Source of the DNA: UBA2883 sp964017965
GTDB taxonomy: Bacteria > Cyanobacteriota > Vampirovibrionia > Gastranaerophilales > Gastranaerophilaceae
Assembly: GCA_964017965.1 (NCBI GenBank)
Contig: CAXHNV010000004.1
Location: 62,001-126,000, forward strand
Direction: 5' to 3'
Length of the DNA: 64,000 nucleotides
The number at the start of each line of letters is the position of its first letter. Position 1 is the first letter of the stretch. The notes under the pieces were generated by a model. It was not told the DNA's origin, searched no databases, and worked only from the letters and a program-made list of their open reading frames with translations. The position numbers and the translations under genes are program-made. Of the stretch, positions 57,282 to 64,000 are shown one piece after another.

Positions 57282-59765
57282 ATGAAAGTTTCACTAAATT
57301 GGTTAAATGAGTTAGTAGATTTATCAGGTATAAGCGTAGAACAAATTGCTCACGAATTGACAATGAGCGGATTGGAAGTCGAAGAAGTTGAAGAGATAAA
57401 AGCACAGTTTTTAAATATTGTAAGTGCAAGAATCGAAAAAATCGATAACCACCCGAACACTGATAAGCTGCACCTTGTAACTGTAAACAACGGTAAAGAA
57501 ACAAAAACCGTTGTATGTGGAGCTCAAAACATTGAAGAAGGTCAAATTATACCTTACGCTTCAGTAGGCAGTAAAGTTTTAGACAGACACACAGGTGAAC
57601 AATACGCACTTACTCCTGCAAAAATCAGAGGGGTTGAATCTCAAGGTATGCTATGTTCAGCAGATGAACTCGGTGTTGCAGACAGAAACTATCAGGAAGA
57701 AGACGGTATCTTAGTCTTAAACAGATTATTCCCGAATGTTCAACTCGGCGTAGACGTTGAAAACCTCTTAGGGTTTGAAAAAGATGTTGTTTTAAATGTT
57801 GCCCCAACAGCAAACAGAGGGGACGAATTCTCTGTAGTAGGTATCGCAAGAGAACTTTCAGCTATATTTGAAAGACCGCTTAATTTCTCTTACCTTGAAC
57901 CTACAAAGGACTTTTCTACAGATAGCTTTAAGGTAGAAATAAAAGATAATGACGTTTGTAAATACTATTCTATCGGGGTTGTAAAAGACATCACTATCAA
58001 ACAATCTCCTGATTGGATGCAAAAAAGATTACTCGCTTCAGGTATCCGCGCAATCAACAACGTAGTTGATATTACAAACTACGTATTACTTGAATACGGG
58101 ACACCTCTACACGCGTTTGATTACGATAAGCTAAACAACTATTTATGCGTAAGAAGAGCGAACGAAGGCGAAAAAATCACAACACTTGATGAAGTTGAAA
58201 GAACTTGTACAACAGATACAGTCTTAATCTCAACAGAGACAGAAGGTGTTTGCGTAGGCGGAGTATTTGGCGGTTATAACTCAGAAGTAACAGATAGTAC
58301 CAAAAACCTTGCGCTTGAAGCAGCGTACTTTACACCATCTGCTATAAGAAAAAGTGCAAGAAGCATCGGCTACCGCTCAGAAGCAAGCTCAAGATACGAA
58401 CACGGTGTTGATATACAAGCTGTTGCACCAGGATTAAGAAGAGCTCTTCAATTATTAGTTGAATTCGCAGACGCAAAAATTGAAGGTATTGTTGAAACAG
58501 GCTCTTACGAAGTTGAACTTCCTGAAATAACATTGAGATACTCTCAAGTTAACAAAATCTTAGGCTGCACAATCGAAGCGTTCAAATGCCAAACAATCTT
58601 AGAACACTTGGGCTTTGAATACCTCGGCGGTAACGAGATTGCTGCAAAATTCAGAGTTCCGTCATTCAGAGCAGCTGATGTAACAAGAGAAGTTGATTTA
58701 ATTGAAGAAGTTGCAAGAATCTACGGTTACGATAAGATTGCTCCAACCCTTCCAAACAAAACAGCTACACCTGTTATAACATTGGAAGAACGTACAAAAA
58801 ACAAACTCCATGAAATAATGAGAGCTTACGGGCTGAATGAAATGGTAACATCTTCTTTAATAGGAAAACCGTTATTAAAACAGTTTGATATGAACTATGA
58901 TGAAGAAAATGCTGTTTGTGTGGAAAACCCGGGCAGTGAAGAGTTCACAATGCTTCGTCAAACAATGGCTGCAAGTATGTTAAACTGCTTGAAATATAAC
59001 TACGACAACGGTCAAAAAATATTCTGGGGTTATGAACTTGGAAAAACTTACATAAAAGAACGTGAAGCAACAGAAAAAGATTCAGGGGTTAAAGAAACTC
59101 AGGTGCTTGCAGGTATAATAACAGGTGAAATAAACAATTCAATCTGGCAGCATTCTGCAAAAACTGATTTCTATACGGTTAAAGGATTAGTTGATAACCT
59201 ATTGAATGAGCTCGGCGTTGCAAACAGAATCAAAGTTGCACCGATTAAAGAATCTCCTCTTGCAGATTCTCACAGAGCACTTCATCCTTATAGAACAGCC
59301 GTTCTTACATTGTTAGGTAAAACACCTCAAGTTATCGGTTATTATGGTCAGGTTAACCCTGAATTAAGAGACAAGCTAAAGATTAAACAGGATATGTTCT
59401 TATTTAAACTTGATGTTGATGCTCTGGTTTCTGCTATTAACGAAAAAACCGTTCGTTATAAAAAATTAGCACAATATCCGGAAGTTCAAAGAGATTTAGC
59501 TGTAATTATTCCAGATAAGGTTAGTTACGCAGAGCTTGAAAAAGTTATCCAAAAAGGTGTTCAAAACAACCTATTCAAAGGCTGTGACGTATTCGACGTA
59601 TATCAAGGTGAACACATTCAGGAAGGGTTCAAGAGCATAGCTTGCAGAATCAGAATGCAAGACGTTAACTCAACATTAACAGATGAAACTGTTGAAACCC
59701 AAATGGCTAATGTTAGAGCAGCACTGAAAAAAGCGTTCAATGAAGTTTCTTTCAGAGAGGGTTAA
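57282..59765 (+). CDS. pheT: phenylalanyl-tRNA synthetase, beta subunit
   Basis: PheT pairs with PheS to charge tRNA-Phe and carries the editing site. The 827-residue protein starts MKVSLNWLNELVDLSG. It has the EMAP-like tRNA-binding domain (about 40-150, with NTDKLHLVTVNNG), the B3/B4 editing domain and B5. The catalytic-like core with RRTEVDLIEEVARIYGYD-type VDLIEEVARIYGYDKI follows. The C-terminal FDX-ACB anticodon domain has QYPEVQRDLAVIIPD. The catalytic alpha subunit gene pheS, often adjacent, is not in the window. It is followed by a TTG-started gene whose ribosome site lies in the pheT end. Confidence 0.97.
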   Translation: MKVSLNWLNELVDLSGISVEQIAHELTMSGLEVEEVEEIKAQFLNIVSARIEKIDNHPNTDKLHLVTVNNGKETKTVVCGAQNIEEGQIIPYASVGSKVLDRHTGEQYALTPAKIRGVESQGMLCSADELGVADRNYQEEDGILVLNRLFPNVQLGVDVENLLGFEKDVVLNVAPTANRGDEFSVVGIARELSAIFERPLNFSYLEPTKDFSTDSFKVEIKDNDVCKYYSIGVVKDITIKQSPDWMQKRLLASGIRAINNVVDITNYVLLEYGTPLHAFDYDKLNNYLCVRRANEGEKITTLDEVERTCTTDTVLISTETEGVCVGGVFGGYNSEVTDSTKNLALEAAYFTPSAIRKSARSIGYRSEASSRYEHGVDIQAVAPGLRRALQLLVEFADAKIEGIVETGSYEVELPEITLRYSQVNKILGCTIEAFKCQTILEHLGFEYLGGNEIAAKFRVPSFRAADVTREVDLIEEVARIYGYDKIAPTLPNKTATPVITLEERTKNKLHEIMRAYGLNEMVTSSLIGKPLLKQFDMNYDEENAVCVENPGSEEFTMLRQTMAASMLNCLKYNYDNGQKIFWGYELGKTYIKEREATEKDSGVKETQVLAGIITGEINNSIWQHSAKTDFYTVKGLVDNLLNELGVANRIKVAPIKESPLADSHRALHPYRTAVLTLLGKTPQVIGYYGQVNPELRDKLKIKQDMFLFKLDVDALVSAINEKTVRYKKLAQYPEVQRDLAVIIPDKVSYAELEKVIQKGVQNNLFKGCDVFDVYQGEHIQEGFKSIACRIRMQDVNSTLTDETVETQMANVRAALKKAFNEVSFREG

Positions 59766-59767
59766 TC

Positions 59768-60409
59768 TTGATTAGAAATATTCTGACAGCATTTGTTATA
59801 GTATTGGGGTTTGTGGGCATAAGTTTTGCAGATGTTATGCCGTTAGCTATGTCAGAGATTCCTGCTAAATCAATCGGGGTTTATCAGGTTAGCAGCTCTA
59901 AGTTGACGGTTTACGATAAGCCAACTAATAACGCTAAGGTCGTTTACGAAGAAACTATCGATTATTCTCACTACCTCGATAAGACAACCAGCCCTGTATT
60001 TTGCGTTATTCTGCCAAAGAAACAACTTAGTTATCTTTATGCAACAGACTGCTACGATGAATGGGTGGAAGTTATTTATAACAAAGCAAAGAATTCAATC
60101 GGCTGGGTAAAAAAAGACGATTTCTTCCAGTTTTTACCATGGGTAAATTTTTACGGAATGTACGGTAGAAAATATGGTTTAGTTGAACTCAAAACAGGTC
60201 AAAAATTCAACGGAACACTACATTCTCAACCCGATGAGAATTCTCAAATAGTCGCGAATGTTGTTAAACCTGTTAGAATACGTTTGACCTCAATAGAGGG
60301 TAACTGGGCGCTGGTTTCAATACTAGATATTACAGGAAGCGTTCATACAGGGTATCTGCAATGGCGAACTCAAGACGGTAAATATTTTGTTTTTCCGGAG
60401 TTTAAATAA
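59768..60409 (+). CDS. secreted SH3-like domain protein, 213 aa
   Basis: A signal peptide (IRNILTAFVIVLGFVGISFA, cleavage near residue 21) is followed by two beta-rich units that look like bacterial SH3 folds. The first includes KLTVYDKPTNNAKVV, the second FNGTLHSQPDENSQIVANV and IEGNWALVSI. Such domains often bind peptidoglycan or protein partners in the envelope. The start is TTG at 59768, supported by GAGGG seven bases upstream inside the pheT 3' end. It sits between pheT and pgeF with two-base gaps, so it is part of that operon. The exact role is unknown. Confidence 0.72.
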   Translation: MIRNILTAFVIVLGFVGISFADVMPLAMSEIPAKSIGVYQVSSSKLTVYDKPTNNAKVVYEETIDYSHYLDKTTSPVFCVILPKKQLSYLYATDCYDEWVEVIYNKAKNSIGWVKKDDFFQFLPWVNFYGMYGRKYGLVELKTGQKFNGTLHSQPDENSQIVANVVKPVRIRLTSIEGNWALVSILDITGSVHTGYLQWRTQDGKYFVFPEFK

Positions 60410-60411
60410 CG

Positions 60412-61104
60412 ATGTTTAAAGAGAAAGTTATCGATAGCGGCAAGGTGTTTTATTCTGATTTAATCCCTGAACTAGAGCACTTTTTTACAACAAGAGAATC
60501 ATCTTTAAATACAGAAAAAAACAAGAAACTAACAGCAAAATATTTAGGTATAGATGTTGATAGTTTAGTAGCTCCAAATCAGACACATAGTTCAAATGTT
60601 GCTGTTGCAAGATTAGGAATGAGCAATTACCCTGAAACAGACGCGTTGATTCTTACGAATAAAGAGCAGGCTGTATACTTACGGTTTGCAGACTGTGTTC
60701 CCGTTATTATTTATGACAAAAAACAGAATATCGCTGCAATATCTCATGCCGGCTGGAGAGGAACAGTAGCAAGAATAGTTCCTAAAACTATAGCAAAAAT
60801 GCAATCTGATGTATCCGATATATATGTTATTATAGGCGCAGCCATAGGAAGCTGCTGTTATAGTGTCGGAGAAGAGGTTATTACAGGTATAAAAAACTCT
60901 GTTGAAGACTATTCCCGATTATTAAAAGACACCTTTGTTGATTTGAAACTTACAAATGCGCAACAGGCTATTGAATTAGGTATTCCTGAGTCACAAATCG
61001 ATATTTGTCCGTTTTGTACAAGCTGCAGGAACGATTTGTTTTATTCATATCGAAAAGAAAACGGCACAACCAACCGACACAATGCCGTTATAAAATTAAA
61101 ATAG
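60412..61104 (+). CDS. pgeF: purine nucleoside phosphorylase YfiH / polyphenol oxidase family (PgeF)
   Basis: The 230-residue protein has the family's QTHSSNV, LRFADCVPVIIYD and SHAGWRGTVARI signatures. It also has GAAIGSCCYSVGEE and DICPFCTSCRNDLFYSYR. His and Cys residues of these blocks bind zinc. Members were first named multicopper polyphenol oxidases. They are now reported to act on purine nucleosides or to remove L-serine-containing errors from peptidoglycan precursors (PgeF). The last role would suit its envelope-protein neighbour, but this is inference. It is the last gene of the rmlA-pheT-SH3-pgeF run. Confidence 0.9.
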   Translation: MFKEKVIDSGKVFYSDLIPELEHFFTTRESSLNTEKNKKLTAKYLGIDVDSLVAPNQTHSSNVAVARLGMSNYPETDALILTNKEQAVYLRFADCVPVIIYDKKQNIAAISHAGWRGTVARIVPKTIAKMQSDVSDIYVIIGAAIGSCCYSVGEEVITGIKNSVEDYSRLLKDTFVDLKLTNAQQAIELGIPESQIDICPFCTSCRNDLFYSYRKENGTTNRHNAVIKLK

Positions 61105-61113
61105 AGTATTAAC

Positions 61114-61190
61114 TTTTGTAACAAAAATATATTAAGAAGTGTAACAATTTAGTCGAAAAACACCCGTTTTTTGTAAATTTTTGTAACGAA
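61114..61190. promoter_or_regulatory. three TGTAAC-type sites before MGxSxSQ paralogue C
   Basis: TTTTGTAACAAAAA (61114-61127), TGTAACAATTT (61140-61150) and TTTTTGTAACGAA (61178-61190) lie in the 195-base gap before paralogue C, all in the same orientation. The whole gap is AT-rich and otherwise holds only a weak AGGGA ribosome site near 61281 and no clear terminator for pgeF. Comparable sites precede paralogues A and B. Confidence 0.4.
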
Positions 61191-61299
61191 TTTGGGGCAA
61201 AATACATATATTAATTAAAGATTCTCATATAAAGAGCCGTAAACAAGAGTACCTAGGGAAATTATCGTATTACGTAAAAAAGGGAAAAACGTTCGAACA

Positions 61300-64000
61300 A
61301 TGGGTATGTCATCATCACAAGCAAGACTGCTAACTTTAACGGCTCGTCTTCATAGCATCGAACATAAGGCTCAAAAGCTTGAAGCCGATAAGTTGCGCTT
61401 GGCTAATGATAGTGACAGAGTGTATGAAACCTACTTAGAGAGACTTGATGCAACTAAACTTCAGTACAGTGCTTTGACTGCAGACGGTACTATGACTTTC
61501 AAAGACGCAACTTTGAATGCTATGGAAAACGGTATTATTGGTAACTGGAACGGTGAAACTTCTAAGAACATACTGTTCTTACAAAGTTTAGACGGTAAAG
61601 TACTTGTAACACCTGCTGTTGCTGCTAAATACGGTTTGGTTTCATCAGCAGATGAAACTCGTGACCTTGATACTTTCGTTCACGATACAACAGGCAAAAA
61701 CAAGACTGCAAGACCTGTTAACAAACAAGTTCCTGTATATCGTGATGAACAACACATGGTAGACAAAGTTGTTGATGATACTGACAAAGTACTTGACTTC
61801 ACAAGAATCACTAACAAAGAAACTAAAGCACCTGTTAACGATGTACAACACACATACAATCCTGTAGCAAACATCGATGGCGGTATCGATTACAGCGCAT
61901 TAGAAGGTTATGCAAAATTCGACCCTTCACATAGCGCTTCAACAGCAGGAGCAACAGCCATAACTTCTTCTACAACAGAATTAACAGCTGGCGGAACATA
62001 CACAGTAAATGATGCAGCCGGATTACAAAAATTAGCTCAATTAGCTAACGCAACAAACACTGCCGGTACAACAATCATATTGGCTAACGATATCGATATG
62101 AGCGGTGTTACAGGCTGGAGCGGTATTTCAAACTTTGCAGGTACTTTTGACGGTAACGGTCACAAAATCACTAACCTAACAGGTTCTCAAGGTTTATTCG
62201 CATCTACAAGCAATGCAACTATTAAAAACATCGGTTTAGAAAACATCAACATCAATGGTTCTTCTTATGTTGGTGGTTTAATTGGCAATTCAGGTACAAA
62301 CACCAATATTACAAATTGTTATACAACAGGTACAGTAAAAGGTACCGGTAGCAATGTTGGTGGCTTGGTTGGCGCACATAACGGTAACGGACGTTTTGAT
62401 AATGTATATTCAAGTGCTAATACAACAGGTTCTTCAAACGTTGGTGGCTTAATCGGATATATGCACTGTGGTCCGGGTTCTGTATTTGATTTATTAAACT
62501 GCTATGCAATTGGTAATGTTACCGGTACAACAAATGTTGGCGGATTAGCAGGTGATATGTATTACGATGAAGATTCTCGTAACACTGATATTACTGATAT
62601 CGTTAACGCATATTCAGGCGGTAATGTATCAGGTACTGATAAAGTTGGTGGTTTTGTCGGTAATATTCTTTACTGGGGTGACGGCGGCGACTATTGTAAA
62701 ATAATCAAATGTCAATCAACAGGTAAAGTAAACGGTACAAGCAATGTAGGTGCTTTTGCAGGTTCAATCATTGTTAAATTAGATAGCGGCGCAGGTTGGG
62801 AATCTGATGATCAAAAATATGTTAACTTCATCGATTCAGGTTATGCAAACAACACAGGTGCATCATCACCTTATGGTTGTATCTATGATTCTGATGGTAA
62901 TGACGTAACTCCTTTGGTTCAATCTACAGGTTCTACCGGTGGTCTTGTTTCATTCCAAATGGCAGGTTCTATCCCTTCTATCAACTCTGACGGTTCAGGC
63001 GACTTTATGCAAAACATTATCGCAGCTTTAATTAAAGCAGGCGAATACGACCCTTGCGATCCTGAAGTTTCTGCAGCAGACAAAACAGCTATGGAAACAA
63101 AAGTTAAAAACTTCCTTAAATCATTCTCTGATAACGATGCAGACAACGCAAAATTATGGTACTTAAACACCGCTATCAACGAATTCATTAACGGTACAGG
63201 CTCTGCAAACTTAGGTTCTGCTCTTGCTCAAGATATTAACAACGGTACAAAAACTGCTACAGCTGCGTTCCAAACAGGTGCAGCTCTAGACGGTAAAGTT
63301 GGCAGAGGCGTTGCTTCAGGTAACACTGTTCATTCAGGTACTCACAATATCCAAAAAGGTGAAATAGAAATCCCTTCTGTTTCAAATATCGCAACATCAT
63401 TATTCTATGCACTTAAAAAATCAGGCAACGAAGTTGCACAAGCTGATATCAATACCTGGATAGCTCAATACAACACTTCTAATGCAACAGACAAACAATA
63501 CCTTGCAAACCTAAACAACGATATTCAACAAGGTACTAATATGGCAGCAATCGCAGCATCAATCAATGCAGGTACTAAATATACAAACAACGCAATGTAT
63601 GACACTAAAGACTATGATATTAAATTTGCTGCTAACCAAACAATCACTCCTACTTACGATAAGAAAACTATTCAAGAATGGGACGGAACTTACGTTCAAG
63701 TATTTGATCACTACGATGAAGTATTTGACCACAACGAATACTTCTGGGACACAACTGACCCTGATATTGCTAATGCAATCGCTATGTATGCAATGATTAA
63801 ACGCGGTGTAACAGTTGTTACAGATGAACAAGCTGCAAGCTATACATGGTTAGTAAATATGGTTAATGTTGGTGAAGCTGTATTCACAACTTTCAACCCT
63901 GAACAAGTTGCAGCATTTGCTAATATGTCAGAAGACGCTATTAACAATATGTCTGACGCTGAATACGAAGAATTTATGGGTATCAAAAACACATCAGTTT
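61300..64000 (+). CDS. MGxSxSQ-family protein (paralogue C), giant form with GLUG repeats, cut by window edge
   Basis: Nine hundred codons are open from ATG 61300 to the window end without a stop. The N-terminal 65 residues (MGMSSSQARLLTLTARL and a charged helix to about 60) are very close to paralogue B. Residues 235-320 resemble the lead-in of GLUG proteins (GGTYTVNDAAGLQKLAQL, FAGTFDGNGHKITNL). From 323 to about 490 there are six GLUG-type repeats with YVGGLIG, NVGGLVG, NVGGLIG, NVGGLAG, KVGGFVG and NVGAFAG cores, 28-36 residues apart, often with NCYxxG. The rest is Asn/Ala/Thr/Asp-rich. There is no Sec signal. It is probably a large surface or filament protein. Codon use is rich in GGT, GCA and ACA, suggesting high expression. 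Confidence 0.78.
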   Translation, partial: MGMSSSQARLLTLTARLHSIEHKAQKLEADKLRLANDSDRVYETYLERLDATKLQYSALTADGTMTFKDATLNAMENGIIGNWNGETSKNILFLQSLDGKVLVTPAVAAKYGLVSSADETRDLDTFVHDTTGKNKTARPVNKQVPVYRDEQHMVDKVVDDTDKVLDFTRITNKETKAPVNDVQHTYNPVANIDGGIDYSALEGYAKFDPSHSASTAGATAITSSTTELTAGGTYTVNDAAGLQKLAQLANATNTAGTTIILANDIDMSGVTGWSGISNFAGTFDGNGHKITNLTGSQGLFASTSNATIKNIGLENININGSSYVGGLIGNSGTNTNITNCYTTGTVKGTGSNVGGLVGAHNGNGRFDNVYSSANTTGSSNVGGLIGYMHCGPGSVFDLLNCYAIGNVTGTTNVGGLAGDMYYDEDSRNTDITDIVNAYSGGNVSGTDKVGGFVGNILYWGDGGDYCKIIKCQSTGKVNGTSNVGAFAGSIIVKLDSGAGWESDDQKYVNFIDSGYANNTGASSPYGCIYDSDGNDVTPLVQSTGSTGGLVSFQMAGSIPSINSDGSGDFMQNIIAALIKAGEYDPCDPEVSAADKTAMETKVKNFLKSFSDNDADNAKLWYLNTAINEFINGTGSANLGSALAQDINNGTKTATAAFQTGAALDGKVGRGVASGNTVHSGTHNIQKGEIEIPSVSNIATSLFYALKKSGNEVAQADINTWIAQYNTSNATDKQYLANLNNDIQQGTNMAAIAASINAGTKYTNNAMYDTKDYDIKFAANQTITPTYDKKTIQEWDGTYVQVFDHYDEVFDHNEYFWDTTDPDIANAIAMYAMIKRGVTVVTDEQAASYTWLVNMVNVGEAVFTTFNPEQVAAFANMSEDAINNMSDAEYEEFMGIKNTSV

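Noticed and set aside
1..64000. CRISPR array, insertion sequence, tRNA or rRNA genes
   Set aside because: No spaced direct repeats, transposase genes, cloverleaf-like stretches or rRNA segments were found; intergenic gaps are all below about 280 bases.

Overview
This 64 kb window is AT-rich, gene-dense chromosomal DNA. No gap between genes exceeds about 280 bases, and I saw no tRNA, rRNA, insertion sequence or CRISPR array. The gene content points to a diderm, anaerobic bacterium. Outer-membrane and lipid A functions are present (lpxA, mlaEFD, an OmpH/Skp chaperone). Isoprenoid synthesis uses the MEP route (dxr, ispF). There is a ferredoxin-linked 2-oxoacid oxidoreductase cluster, c-di-GMP signalling (GGDEF and PilZ proteins) and a four-repeat ribosomal protein S1. 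Three genes whose products begin with a MGxSxSQxRLLxLTxR block, together with the overall character of the proteins, suggest the gut Melainabacteria (Gastranaerophilales). That placement comes from memory and was not tested by any search.

Layout. 1-2.8 kb: partial pxpA, then gmk-coaBC-nif3. 2.8-6.6 kb: first MGxSxSQ-family gene, maf, rpsA and a small orphan gene. 6.6-13.2 kb (minus strand): manC-mtaB and skp-ribF-fmt-like-rlmD, separated by a candidate small RNA. 13.4-18.4 kb: diguanylate cyclase, decarboxylase, PilZ, TPR protein, and prmC with two hypothetical genes. 18.6-23.7 kb: a secreted M48 pseudo-protease with a partner, small membrane genes and a four-gene 2-oxoacid:ferredoxin oxidoreductase operon. 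23.7-31.9 kb: purB, M16 protease, second MGxSxSQ gene, a lipoate/octanoyl transferase, a second candidate small RNA and dxr-ruvA. 32-40.8 kb: 5'-nucleotidase-like enzyme, DUF4422 glycosyltransferase, nitroreductase, glyS and accD-accA-prmA. 40.8-49.5 kb: mlaEFD, asparaginase, a large orphan, NUDIX-HAD-ispF-VOC and lpxA. 49.6-64 kb: typA, prs, a FliI/SctN-type ATPase, an HD-domain orphan, rmlA-pheT-SH3-pgeF, and a very large third MGxSxSQ protein with GLUG repeats that runs off the window.

The most interesting material is the following. (1) The three MGxSxSQ paralogues share a conserved N-terminus. The two complete ones also share a helical C-terminus around unrelated middles, and all three have TGTAACAA-type sites upstream. 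A flagellar/type III export ATPase lies in the same window. This would fit an uncharacterised family of exported surface or axial-type proteins, which is an inference. (2) A promoter-like motif, CAA(T/A)TT-14 nt-ACTTTATAT(A/T), occurs five times with exactly the same spacing. Three copies precede protein genes of unknown role. Two precede terminator-ended stretches without an ORF, which are candidate small RNAs. (3) At least ten genes carry a -10 box whose last base lies 6-8 nt from the start codon and have no visible ribosome binding site, which implies widespread leaderless transcription. (4) A perfect 16-bp palindrome abuts the accD -10 box.
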